From an uncultured Spirochaetaceae bacterium (GTDB taxonomy: Bacteria; Spirochaetota; Spirochaetia; Sphaerochaetales; Sphaerochaetaceae), in contig CALXOL010000016.1 of the NCBI GenBank assembly GCA_944390015.1, positions 1 through 50,400 on the forward strand: a stretch of 50,400 bases of DNA, in the 5' to 3' direction. A model generated the notes under the pieces. That model saw nothing but the letters and a program-made list of their open reading frames with translations. It did no database searches and was not told where the DNA came from. A program made the translations under genes and the position numbers. Every line of letters starts with the position of its first letter. The stretch's first letter is position 1. This document shows positions 1 through 8,700 of this stretch, piece after piece.

Positions 1-64
1 CGTCTAGTGGTTAGGACAACGGGTTTTCATCCCGTCAACACCAGTTCGATCCTGGTAGGAGATG
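1..64 (+). tRNA. tRNA-Glu (UUC), 5' end cut by window edge
   Basis: The sequence begins at about tRNA position 9 and runs through the D arm (CGTCTAGTGGTTAGGAC), an anticodon stem ACGGG/CCCGT with loop TTTTCAT, and a T arm ACCAG-TTCGATC-CTGGT. The anticodon in the loop is TTC, which reads GAA (Glu). The 3' acceptor strand is AGGAGAT with G as the discriminator base at 64. CCA is not encoded. The first 8 bases lie outside the window. The D-arm sequence and anticodon together make Glu secure. Confidence 0.93.
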
Positions 65-70
65 AATAGA

Positions 71-100
71 GGCTATCTTCTTAGATAGCCTTTATTTATT
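71..100 (+). terminator. Rho-independent terminator after tRNA-Glu
   Basis: A perfect 8-bp stem GGCTATCT (71-78) / AGATAGCC (83-90) with a TCTT loop is followed by TTTATTTATT. It lies 6 bases after the tRNA and ends that transcript. Confidence 0.85.
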
Positions 101-160
101 TCAAGTGAATTATTGATAAATCTCTCATCAAACCATGCAAAAAAGTCAAAATTAAACCGG

Positions 161-182
161 TTTACGGGGAATTTACGGGGAA
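161..182. repeat. Tandem 11-base direct repeat downstream of tRNA
   Basis: Two abutting copies of TTTACGGGGAA occupy 161-171 and 172-182, in otherwise plain AT-rich sequence between the tRNA terminator and the terminator of the efflux operon. It could be an integrase arm site or the scar of a tRNA-targeted element. No integrase gene is in the window, so the role is open. Confidence 0.5.
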
Positions 183-233
183 ATTCAATAGCTAACTTTT
201 TATCGATATGCTCATTTTTTGAGAAGTGGTCTA

Positions 234-268
234 TATAAAAACAATGCCGCACCGTTAGAGAGCGGCAT
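234..268 (-). terminator. Terminator of the efflux operon
   Basis: Read on the minus strand, a perfect 7-bp stem ATGCCGC/GCGGCAT (268-262 with 250-244, 11-base loop) is followed by TGTTTTTATA. It starts 4 bases after the stop codon of the TolC-like gene and should end the four-gene transcript. Confidence 0.82.
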
Positions 269-271
269 AAA

Positions 272-1648
272 TCATCTTAATCCTGCTATGTACTCTACAG
301 CCAATGCACCCTGCATGAGATTAGCTTTCTCCTGCAAAAGAGATATCTCATTCTGATAGATCTCTATCTGTTTCTGTAAGATATCGCTATCTCCTACATA
401 TCCGGATTCCAGCTGTGCCTTAAGGGTGTTAAGTTCATCAGAGAGCACATCACTCTTTGTCTGGTAGTACTCAATTCTGGAGATTGCTAGATCCATAGTC
501 CTGAAATTCTCCTCAAGAGCCATGCTGAGCTGTGTTTTCGCACTCTCAAGCGTAAGCTCAGATGAAGATACCTGACTTTCCGCCCTCTTAACATCATTAA
601 GAATCTTTCCCCCATCCCATAGCGTTGTCTGCATACCTACAGTGATATTAAGAGAATAATCGTCTTTTCTATTCCAGTTAGTTTCTATAAATGGAAATCT
701 TGATCCTCCGTAGCCCAGAGAGACCTGCAATGCCAGATCAGGCTTTCCATAGAAGCTTCCCTTCGCTATCTTCTCTCCAAGCTCTGCCGCATCGATAGCC
801 ATGGCGGCCATCTGTATGCTGCTGTTGGCATTACTTACAGCCCTACTTCTCAAATCGGAGCGATCCATCTTACTTATCTCATAATAGTGCTCCTCATCTG
901 GTTGATAGACATATTCTTCAGAAGAAATCTCCTTGCCAAGTGTCTTTTCAAGATTATCTTTAAGTGTCGATATCTGCACTTCTACTTCCGTTTTAGCCAT
1001 ATCGAGCTCGCTCTTTGAAAGCCGTGCTGAATTGTACTCTTCAAGCAGCATTACCCCGTTCTCATATCCACTTTGGGCGATAGAGATTAACTGATCAGCA
1101 TCCTCGGAAGCTAGAGTGAGAAGATTGAGAATCTCACCTGCATAGTAAATTCCTCCAAGATAACCCTCCAGTTCAACGGAGAGGCTCTTCTGCTTATCTT
1201 CTTTCTCCAATTGCCTTAGCTCCAGGATTTTCTCATAAAGCTTTACAGCATTCGTAACCTTACCCCATGTGAATATCGGTTGTGTGATTGAAAGCTGCGC
1301 CATGTACAGCGTATTCTCCATGCCGTCATAGAGAGTGACATAGTTATTAGGAATGCCCATCTGCTGGCCAAGCGAGCCGAGAATATCATCAGTTGATACA
1401 GTGATCCTATCTATCAGGGGATTAACCATGTACGTTCCACTTAATGTAAGATCGATGCTCGGAGAATAATTACCTTTCGCATCCTTCACATCGAGTGTTG
1501 CCGTCTTTATTACCTCATCCTGAGTTAAAAGCTCTATGTTGTTCACATTCATTATTGAGATAAGGTCCTCATAGGTATACGGCTCTGCAAAAAGAGAGGC
1601 TGAGATAAGAAGAATCATTAAAGATGTCAGTATTTTCTTCTTTTTCAT
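272..1648 (-). CDS. TolC-family outer membrane efflux protein
   Basis: This 458-residue protein is predicted to be the outer-membrane channel of a tripartite efflux pump, joining the periplasmic adaptor and inner-membrane RND pump encoded just upstream. A Sec signal peptide ends near residue 21 (SASLFA). The rest has two long, mostly alpha-helical repeats, each pairing a beta-rich membrane part (such as SITQPIFTWG and GMQTTLWDGG) with coiled-coil stretches, the usual OEP layout. Its length is normal for TolC. It is the last gene of the operon, 12 bases after the lipoprotein gene, with an AGGAG site 5 to 6 bases before ATG. The substrate cannot be read from the sequence. Confidence 0.88.
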   Translation of the reverse strand: MKKKKILTSLMILLISASLFAEPYTYEDLISIMNVNNIELLTQDEVIKTATLDVKDAKGNYSPSIDLTLSGTYMVNPLIDRITVSTDDILGSLGQQMGIPNNYVTLYDGMENTLYMAQLSITQPIFTWGKVTNAVKLYEKILELRQLEKEDKQKSLSVELEGYLGGIYYAGEILNLLTLASEDADQLISIAQSGYENGVMLLEEYNSARLSKSELDMAKTEVEVQISTLKDNLEKTLGKEISSEEYVYQPDEEHYYEISKMDRSDLRSRAVSNANSSIQMAAMAIDAAELGEKIAKGSFYGKPDLALQVSLGYGGSRFPFIETNWNRKDDYSLNITVGMQTTLWDGGKILNDVKRAESQVSSSELTLESAKTQLSMALEENFRTMDLAISRIEYYQTKSDVLSDELNTLKAQLESGYVGDSDILQKQIEIYQNEISLLQEKANLMQGALAVEYIAGLR

Positions 1649-1660
1649 ATAACTCCTCTC

Positions 1661-2791
1661 TTAATTCAATGCTATCGTAACCCTGTATTCCGATTGATTA
1701 CTGTTTATAGATAATTCCACTTGATCTGTTTTTCCTTCTGCCATAATCTTTATGTTTTCTGTTGCAACTCCATCTTCTGGTTTATTTATAAAGAAAACAA
1801 CATCTTCTCCAAGGCCTGAGAACATTCCGCTTCTTCTCCCTTCTCCAACTGCTGTTTCAGAATCTGTATACACACTCTTACTCTTAGGTGAAGTAGTTGA
1901 AGGAGTAATATTAGAAAGTGAAGTTAAATCGAGAGATACAGCGACGTTATCTACTCCTTTATTCTCTGTATCTAATACCTGCCCGGAAATACTTATTTTG
2001 AACCAGTTCTTAATAAAGTATAGGGTATCGGTCTGGCTCTGGAATGAACCATCAAAGTTTTCTGACGTCAAGACATAATTTCCTGTGTTATCATCACCCT
2101 TATATGAGAATTGATCCTCACTTACTTTATTGGTATTAACTTCCTTATTCACGCTTTCAAAATTAGACAATGTGACTTCAGGTACGCTCTCGCCTTTATA
2201 ATAGACAACAGTAATTGAATATGTTCCAACAGCGCTGATGTTTCCACTTTTCTTAATACCCCTGTAATCCTCATAGGAATAATGAAAATTTATACCATCT
2301 CTTAGAGTGGATAAATCGGAGGCATCTTTAAAATCGATATTGTATGTATATGTATCTACAATACTTGTAAGCTCCGCAGTTTTAATCTGGCTGGTAGATT
2401 CACTGTAAAGCGTTACTGAGCTGTCACTCTTTGTAAGCCCATAGTCTTCATTATAGAAGAGGAGATAGACATTCGTCTTATCGGCATCCTTTCCATACTC
2501 TGCTGAATTCGTCTTCCAATATACCTTTGGAAATGAATAAGCACCGCTTGCGTTTGTATATGCTATTCCATCTGCGCTAGGAGCTGCGAAGTCAGCATGT
2601 CCCTCTTTATCATAAGAATTATAATCGGTATCCCTGGCTGCCTCATCAAAATAAACGGCAACCATTACATCGTTTATTCCATCGCCCGTCTCAGCATCTA
2701 CCACAGATCCTGTTATTCCGCCATAGTAAACTCCAGAGCATGAAGTCAATAAAATCATTATAAGTAAAATCGGCAGGAATATTTTTCTCAT
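1661..2791 (-). CDS. Lipoprotein with carboxypeptidase-regulatory-like folds
   Basis: This 376-residue secreted lipoprotein has a short basic and hydrophobic signal ending in the lipobox LLTSC, with Cys18 as the lipidated residue. Two segments, near residues 27-100 (starting GSVVDAETGDGINDV) and 268-370 (starting SGQVLDTENKGVDNV), resemble Ig-like carboxypeptidase regulatory-like domains. The middle is rich in Ser, Thr, Tyr and Asp. The gene sits inside the efflux operon: its ATG overlaps the stop codon of the RND gene (ATGA), and the TolC gene follows after 12 bases. It may be an accessory surface or periplasmic part of this pump. I do not recognise a named family for the full length. Confidence 0.7.
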   Translation of the reverse strand: MRKIFLPILLIMILLTSCSGVYYGGITGSVVDAETGDGINDVMVAVYFDEAARDTDYNSYDKEGHADFAAPSADGIAYTNASGAYSFPKVYWKTNSAEYGKDADKTNVYLLFYNEDYGLTKSDSSVTLYSESTSQIKTAELTSIVDTYTYNIDFKDASDLSTLRDGINFHYSYEDYRGIKKSGNISAVGTYSITVVYYKGESVPEVTLSNFESVNKEVNTNKVSEDQFSYKGDDNTGNYVLTSENFDGSFQSQTDTLYFIKNWFKISISGQVLDTENKGVDNVAVSLDLTSLSNITPSTTSPKSKSVYTDSETAVGEGRRSGMFSGLGEDVVFFINKPEDGVATENIKIMAEGKTDQVELSINSNQSEYRVTIALN

Positions 2792-5700
2792 TTTCCCCTC
2801 CTCCTGTTGTATTTTCTGTTCATCCTTCTTCTCTCACTTCTGAAATAGAAGATAGGCATGATAATAAGCGTTATGAACGTGCTAGTCGTAAGACCTCCCA
2901 TGATAACCTGTCCAAGCGGTGCATATACCTCGGCACCTTCTCCCCTTGCGATAGCCATAGGGATTACTCCTAAGATGGTAGTCAAGCTACTCATAAGAAT
3001 AGGACGAAGCCTGCTTGTCGTTCCTTCCTTGATATTCTCCTTAAGCATCTGCATCTCCTCATCATACGGCAGGAGACCGAAGGAACCGTCCACCTCATCA
3101 TATTCTATTCCCCTCTCTCTAAGCTTCTCCGCTCTCCTTTCTTCCTGGAGCTGGTTTATGTAATCAACAAGTATGATACCGTTGTTTACAAGCATACCGA
3201 AGAGTGTGATGACTCCCATGATGGAGACCATGTTCATAGATGAGCCGAAAACAGAGAGGGAAAGAAGCACTCCGATGGCACAGAACGGAATCGTAAGCAT
3301 GATGAGTAGAGGATGCTTGAAACGTTCAAATACCAGAACCATAACCATGTATACGAGGAACAGTCCTATAAGGCCCGCCTGCATCATAGGTACGATTGAA
3401 TCGTTAAGCAGCTCGCCCATTCCTCCCGTCTTCGTAGTAATAGAAGGATCTAGTGGATTCTCAGCTAAATAACTGTTTACTCTCTCAGTAACACCGCTTG
3501 TGGATTCACTTACAAGCTGCGCAGATATCGTCACAGTCCTTGCCCTGTCCGTATGGTTAATCTGGGAAAGCTCATTTTCTATGTCGAAGTCGGCAATGGA
3601 GGCAAACGGGACATCGGCTCCAGATTGACTGATGATGTGAAGATCATTAAGCATATTTCTGCTTATCGGCTCATCTGTAACATCGCTTGTAAGCCTTATG
3701 TCATAGTTCTTACCGGTATTGGCATCCTTATAAAGTCCTATATCCATGCCATTGAACAAGATGGCGGTGGTCATTCCTGCCTCGTAACTTGTAATACCCA
3801 TATTCGACATGTTCTCATAACTGGCATTCAGGATGGCAGTACGGGTATCGTAGTTTGAATTGATTGACGTGCTTAACACCTCTTCATCGGTCTTAAGAAA
3901 CTCCTCTATCCTCTTAGCCTCGGAATACAAGAGCTCGCTGTCATCTCCGACCAATGTAAGTCCGTATCCACCACCTCCTGAAATATAGGCTACGAGGTTG
4001 TCATATCCACCATTCTTAACCTGTACGGTAGCACCTGGCAGGATTGCAGATATCTTGTACTGGAGATCGATTATTATGTCATGGATATCCCTATCTCTTT
4101 CTGCAACAGGAACGAGTACTGCATGTATGCTTCCCTTGTTGGTAGTTGAAGTACTGAAATCCAACATGTCTGAACCCTTTCCAGAGAACATCACATACGT
4201 CTTAAGTTCCGGCACATTGTCAATCATAACCTTCTCGGCTTCCTTCATCGCAGAGGCCGTCTGCTCAAGCGTATATCCGTAAGGGAAAGATATGTTTATA
4301 TAGAAATCACTGTTATCCGTACTCGGGATGAACGCAAAACCAACGAAGAAGAAGAGGTATACGGTCAGAAGAAGGACTGAGAGTACGGCTATGACTACAA
4401 ATCCACTATGCTCCAGACATGAACCAATGAATCTCTTATAGAGCCTCTCTACCGAATGCAGAGCCTTAACGATGAAACTCTCCTTCTCCAGTCTCCTGTT
4501 CTGCTCATCTTTTGGAAGGAACTTCTTCAAAAAATACGGAATGAATATGATGGCGACTATCAGGGATGCTCCAATTGAGATCATGAACGTCATCGAAACC
4601 GGGTAGAGGATCATGCCGACGATTCCAGAGAGCATGGCAAGAGGAATAAAGACGATGACCGTGGTGAGGTTACTTCCTATGACAGACTTATCAACAATGT
4701 CCGTACCATGGAAGATGGACTGGTTGACGGTATATGGGAACGTGCCGTCCTCCCTCCTCTGCTGATAGAACTTATAGATCTGGTCAAGTACTACGATCGA
4801 TGCGTCTACTATGCTTCCCAGCGATACTACGATACCCGATATACTCATCAGGTTCACCGAGATTCCAGCAAGCCTCATTCCAATGAATGTGAAGAAAACC
4901 GAAAGAGGAATAGAGAGTCCGATTACCAGCGTCGCCCTCAGGTCATTGAGGAAAACGAAGATTACGATAACAGCGATCAGTATTCCCATGACACCAGATT
5001 CGATAACGGTTGAAAGGCTTGAAATAATCGTCTGACTGTCATCACTCAATGTATTGAAGCTTACCGCCCCGTTGAATCTCGCCTCTTCAGAAGAGAGTAT
5101 TTTCTTAATTGAGTTTATTATCTGCAGGGTATTCTCCCCTCCTCGCTTTGCAACTTCTACAAGAACGACATCTTCTCCGTAGCTTGTCACGTAATATGGG
5201 CTCTCAGGGTAGCCGAAACTAATGGTGGCAACATCACTGAGCCTGATTACATCCCCGCTCTCAGTAGCGCCAACGGGAAGATTGGAGATATCATTGATGC
5301 TGTCGAAGGAACCGTCATACCTGATCGATATCTCACTGCCCTGGTATTCACCGGTACTAAGTGGGATGGAGAGATTGCTGTATGCAAGTACCTGATAAAC
5401 CTGGAGAACGGAGATCTTTAAAAGGCTCATTCTGTCAAGGTCGAGCTTTATATCCACCTCAGGCTCCGTCGTTCCGCTCACGCTTACCGTAGAAACTCCG
5501 GAAATCCTTGTAATCTGAGGAATGAGTTCATCCTCAACGTATTCTGAGATGTTCGCAATATCCGATCCCGCACTTACCGTGAATGAGAAAATTGGAAGCA
5601 TGGATGCACCTCCAACAATCGCAGTAGGTGTCCCACTGAGACCGGAAGGAAGAGAACTCTCCATCTCCGAAATCCTGTTACGTACCTCAGGAAGCATATC

Positions 5701-6006
5701 ATATGCGTCTATACCGTCCTGGAACGAAAGGATGACGACTCCAACGCTGTTCGAGGCCTGGCTCTCCATGCCGGAAAACCCCTCAAGGGTGACGAAATTA
5801 TCCTCCATGACATCGATTACGGTCTCCTCAATATCCTGGCTGCTCGCACCGGGATAGATTGAGATTACATACACCTGAGGTATGTTGATATCGCTCATGA
5901 ACTCTATGTTCACATCATATATGCTGACGAGGCCGAATACAGCGAGGGCCATCAGAACCATGCCTATTATGACGGGATGTTGAACTGAAAACCTTGATAT
6001 CTTCAT
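2788..6006 (-). CDS. RND efflux transporter, AcrB/HAE1-like
   Basis: This 1072-residue inner-membrane pump is full length for the AcrB family. It has an N-terminal membrane helix (FSVQHPVIIG), two large periplasmic porter regions (about 35-330 and 560-865) and two sets of membrane helices. TM4 reads SIVDASIVVLDQ: Asp401 is kept but the second acidic residue of the AcrB Asp407-Asp408 pair is Ala402. In TM10 the position of AcrB Lys940 is Asn941 (MLVNNGIILVD). The start has GGGGGAG just upstream and lies 1 base after the stop of the adaptor gene. It should export a small molecule or lipid with the TolC-like channel. The substrate is unknown. Confidence 0.92.
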   Translation of the reverse strand: MKISRFSVQHPVIIGMVLMALAVFGLVSIYDVNIEFMSDINIPQVYVISIYPGASSQDIEETVIDVMEDNFVTLEGFSGMESQASNSVGVVILSFQDGIDAYDMLPEVRNRISEMESSLPSGLSGTPTAIVGGASMLPIFSFTVSAGSDIANISEYVEDELIPQITRISGVSTVSVSGTTEPEVDIKLDLDRMSLLKISVLQVYQVLAYSNLSIPLSTGEYQGSEISIRYDGSFDSINDISNLPVGATESGDVIRLSDVATISFGYPESPYYVTSYGEDVVLVEVAKRGGENTLQIINSIKKILSSEEARFNGAVSFNTLSDDSQTIISSLSTVIESGVMGILIAVIVIFVFLNDLRATLVIGLSIPLSVFFTFIGMRLAGISVNLMSISGIVVSLGSIVDASIVVLDQIYKFYQQRREDGTFPYTVNQSIFHGTDIVDKSVIGSNLTTVIVFIPLAMLSGIVGMILYPVSMTFMISIGASLIVAIIFIPYFLKKFLPKDEQNRRLEKESFIVKALHSVERLYKRFIGSCLEHSGFVVIAVLSVLLLTVYLFFFVGFAFIPSTDNSDFYINISFPYGYTLEQTASAMKEAEKVMIDNVPELKTYVMFSGKGSDMLDFSTSTTNKGSIHAVLVPVAERDRDIHDIIIDLQYKISAILPGATVQVKNGGYDNLVAYISGGGGYGLTLVGDDSELLYSEAKRIEEFLKTDEEVLSTSINSNYDTRTAILNASYENMSNMGITSYEAGMTTAILFNGMDIGLYKDANTGKNYDIRLTSDVTDEPISRNMLNDLHIISQSGADVPFASIADFDIENELSQINHTDRARTVTISAQLVSESTSGVTERVNSYLAENPLDPSITTKTGGMGELLNDSIVPMMQAGLIGLFLVYMVMVLVFERFKHPLLIMLTIPFCAIGVLLSLSVFGSSMNMVSIMGVITLFGMLVNNGIILVDYINQLQEERRAEKLRERGIEYDEVDGSFGLLPYDEEMQMLKENIKEGTTSRLRPILMSSLTTILGVIPMAIARGEGAEVYAPLGQVIMGGLTTSTFITLIIMPIFYFRSERRRMNRKYNRRRGK

Positions 6007-6007
6007 C

Positions 6008-7060
6008 TCACTCCCCCAGGATTCTTACGCTCTGTCCATCAAATAGACTGTTCTGCCCCTCTATGACGAAATCATAATCCTCCATTCCATCCGGGCAGAT
6101 TATGAGATCATCATTCTCATATGATGGGTCATACTCCATGTAACATGCTTTTCCATCGCTTATGTAATAAAGAGAGTCATCGAGACGCAGTACGTTCGTA
6201 GGCAACGTATAGACATCTTCAATCTTTTCATATGTTATGGTGACAGAACAGGCAGAGCCGATTGTGAAATCCTCAGGATCATCGAGCTTCAGCTTTAGGT
6301 TGAAACTCCGGCTCAGAGGATCGATCATCGGAGCAACTGAGACAATCGCGGCACTGCTTTCAAGCCCTCTCGTCTCATCATAAACCTTTATCTCAAGAGA
6401 ATCGGCATTCCCTTTTATCGTGTCGTAATAGCGGGATGCAATGCTTAGGTTTATCACAAGGGAATCCATATCCGCCACTATAGCCAGATAATCGGTGTTT
6501 GTTCCAATTGAACCGACGGATCCTTTGCTCATGATCACGGTCCCACTTATCGGAGATTTCACATCGGCATATGAAAGCTGAAGATCTGCAAGGCTCTTCT
6601 GGGCATTTGCGGCATTCCTCTGTGCGACAACAGCCTCATACTCCTGCTGGCTTACGGCATTGCTCTCATACAGCTTCTGCATCCTCTCATAAGCGCTCTC
6701 CAAAGCCGTGGCCTGAGCCTCAGCCTGTAGCGCCTGAAGCCTATATGGCTCACTGTCTATTCTGGCAACGACCTGGTCTTTTTCGACCTCATCCCCTTCC
6801 TTGATTGAATACTCGAGTATCGTCCCACTTACAAAAGGAACGACCGGTACCATCTGATCGGATTCTATGTATCCGAGAAAACTCACACTCTGGCTTATAT
6901 CCCCATGCGAGGCCTTAACGGTTCTTACCGGTGTCAGCGGAGCCTCATAACTCACACTCTCTCTTGATGTGAAATAAAAACGGAGTAACAGGAATGAAGC
7001 TAAAAGCACAATAATCAATATAACAAAGCGAAGTATCGCAGAGCCCAATTTTTTCTTCAT
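6008..7060 (-). CDS. RND periplasmic adaptor (membrane fusion protein)
   Basis: This 350-residue HlyD/AcrA-like adaptor links the RND pump to the outer-membrane channel. It has one N-terminal membrane anchor (about residues 9-28). A lipoyl-like half motif follows (SGTILEYSIKEGDEVEKDQV), then a coiled-coil hairpin (about 105-150, with NAVSQQEYEAVVAQRNAANA), the second lipoyl half (SPISGTVIMSKGSVG), and a beta-barrel plus membrane-proximal region. It is the first gene of the operon, with AAGGTGG about 7 bases before ATG. The leader is long and AT-rich, unlike the leaderless starts common elsewhere in the window. Confidence 0.92.
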   Translation of the reverse strand: MKKKLGSAILRFVILIIVLLASFLLLRFYFTSRESVSYEAPLTPVRTVKASHGDISQSVSFLGYIESDQMVPVVPFVSGTILEYSIKEGDEVEKDQVVARIDSEPYRLQALQAEAQATALESAYERMQKLYESNAVSQQEYEAVVAQRNAANAQKSLADLQLSYADVKSPISGTVIMSKGSVGSIGTNTDYLAIVADMDSLVINLSIASRYYDTIKGNADSLEIKVYDETRGLESSAAIVSVAPMIDPLSRSFNLKLKLDDPEDFTIGSACSVTITYEKIEDVYTLPTNVLRLDDSLYYISDGKACYMEYDPSYENDDLIICPDGMEDYDFVIEGQNSLFDGQSVRILGE

Positions 7061-7125
7061 GGTTCAACCACCTTTATCCAAATATTAAGAATAAAAAAAA
7101 GAGAAAAACATAAAAAAATTGAATC

Positions 7126-7166
7126 TTCATAAAAAAAATTAGTACACGTATACAAAAATATACAAA
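7126..7166 (-). promoter_or_regulatory. Candidate promoter region of efflux operon with direct repeats
   Basis: Two copies of TATACAAA (7149-7156 and 7159-7166) lie 10 bp apart, one helical turn. On the minus strand one of them supplies TTGTAT (7155-7150), followed after 18 bases by TATGAA (7131-7126), a weak sigma70-type pair. The repeats could be a regulator site. TATACAAA also occurs upstream of the EF-G gene at 10873-10880, so it may instead be a general promoter element. Confidence 0.35.
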
Positions 7167-7281
7167 TTGTCTGATTTTGTTTATTTTTCTATTATGAACC
7201 ACCTATAATTTTTTGGTAATTCATACTCTCTTCATAAGAGCGAAAGCTAAAAACGGAAAAGAAATCATCACGATCTTTTTA

Positions 7282-7309
7282 TTGACACTATAATATAAAA
7301 TTGTAAAAA
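7282..7309 (+). promoter_or_regulatory. Promoter of aldehyde dehydrogenase gene
   Basis: A perfect TTGACA (7282-7287) is followed after 16 bases by TAAAAA (7304-7309), 7 bases before ATG at 7317. There is no Shine-Dalgarno site, so a leaderless transcript is predicted. A TATAAT at 7289-7294 is an alternative -10 but lacks a -35. Confidence 0.5.
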
Positions 7310-7316
7310 TAAAATC

Positions 7317-8687
7317 ATGAGTTCAATCGAAGAAGTATATAGAAAACAGAAAGCCTTCTTCTTAAGCGGAAGAAGCAGGGATATAAGTTTTAGGAAAGAG
7401 AATCTGTTAAAATTCAAAGCTGCGATAAATGAGTATGAACCGCGGCTAAAAGAGGCCCTGTACTTGGACTTGGGCAAGAGCTCAACAGAGAGCTATGCAA
7501 CAGAGATCGGCATAGTGCTTTCCGAGCTGGGTCATACTATCAGGCACTTTGAATCATGGGCTAAGAGAAGAAGGGTACGAACCCCTCTGCTTCATTTCCC
7601 ATCAAAGTCCTACATAATCACGGAACCGCTTGGAAATTCTCTTATAATGAGTCCTTGGAACTACCCGGTCCAGCTGACTCTTGTCCCTCTTATCGGAGCG
7701 ATCAGTTCGGGCTGTACGGCGATAGTCAAGCCTTCAAGATACAGTGAGCATACATCCCTTGTTCTTAAGGAGATGATAGAAAACACGTTCGAAGATGAAT
7801 ACATCGCTCTTTTTCTAGGAGGGCGTGATGTCAATACCGAACTGCTCTCATATAAATGGGACTACATATTCTTCACTGGAAGCGTGAACGTCGGAAGGAT
7901 AGTCGCAGAGAAGGCAGGCCGCGACCTGACGAAGGTAACCCTTGAGCTTGGAGGAAAGAGTCCTGTAATAATTGATGAGAGTGCTGATTTGAAAGTAGCT
8001 ACCACCCGTCTTGCATTCGCTAAATTCGTAAACGCCGGACAGACCTGTGTGGCCCCGGATTACGTATTCGTCCATAAGAGCAGGAGCAAGGAGTTCTTAT
8101 CCCTGATGGCGAAAGCCATTGAGCATGACTACGGTGTGGATCAGATAAATAACAGTGAATTCGGGAAAATAATAAACCATCACCATTTTGAACGGATCTC
8201 CTCCTTGATAGACGGATCTCCCGTGTATTACGGAGGAAAGAGGGATGAAGAGAAGAACAAGATTTCCGCAACTATATTATTCCCCGTAAAACCGGATGAG
8301 GCTGTGATGCAGGAGGAGATATTCGGCCCTGTTCTTCCAGTAATGGAATACGAGGATCTTGATCAGGTGATCTCATTCATACAGCAAAGGCCTCACCCTC
8401 TGGCTCTTTATGTGTTCAGCAGTAAGCGAAGCAACATAAGAAAAATACACTCCTCTCTTATTTTCGGCGGGGGATGCGTAAATGATGGTATAATGCATCT
8501 AGTAAGCCACTCCCTCCCCTTCGGAGGTGTCGGGGATTCCGGTCTGGGCTCATACCATGGAAAGAGGACTTTCCTGGATTTTTCCCATGAGAAGGGAATC
8601 CTTGAGCATTCAACCTGGCTTGATATCACACTCCGTGCCGCCCCTTATGGGAAGAAGGAGAAGATAATAAAAACGATGCTTCATTAG
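7317..8687 (+). CDS. NAD(P)-dependent aldehyde dehydrogenase, ALDH3-like
   Basis: This 456-residue enzyme should oxidise aldehydes to acids with NAD(P)+. It has the oxyanion region MSPWNYPVQL, the cofactor loop FFTGSVNVGR, the general-base motif LELGGKSP, and the catalytic cysteine in NAGQTC. Its length of about 450 residues and the C-terminal SLPFGGVGDSGLGSYHGKRT fit the class 3 (YwdH-like, fatty or aromatic aldehyde) group rather than the longer betaine aldehyde group. It is the first of three genes on the plus strand, followed after 13 bases by the TPR-like gene. The substrate is not evident. It may detoxify lipid-derived aldehydes. Confidence 0.92.
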   Translation: MSSIEEVYRKQKAFFLSGRSRDISFRKENLLKFKAAINEYEPRLKEALYLDLGKSSTESYATEIGIVLSELGHTIRHFESWAKRRRVRTPLLHFPSKSYIITEPLGNSLIMSPWNYPVQLTLVPLIGAISSGCTAIVKPSRYSEHTSLVLKEMIENTFEDEYIALFLGGRDVNTELLSYKWDYIFFTGSVNVGRIVAEKAGRDLTKVTLELGGKSPVIIDESADLKVATTRLAFAKFVNAGQTCVAPDYVFVHKSRSKEFLSLMAKAIEHDYGVDQINNSEFGKIINHHHFERISSLIDGSPVYYGGKRDEEKNKISATILFPVKPDEAVMQEEIFGPVLPVMEYEDLDQVISFIQQRPHPLALYVFSSKRSNIRKIHSSLIFGGGCVNDGIMHLVSHSLPFGGVGDSGLGSYHGKRTFLDFSHEKGILEHSTWLDITLRAAPYGKKEKIIKTMLH

Positions 8688-8700
8688 GAGGAAGTCAAGG

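Noticed and set aside
7149-7166. CRISPR-like repeats
   Set aside because: There are only two 8-base copies 10 bp apart, with no spacers or cas genes. It is better read as a promoter element.
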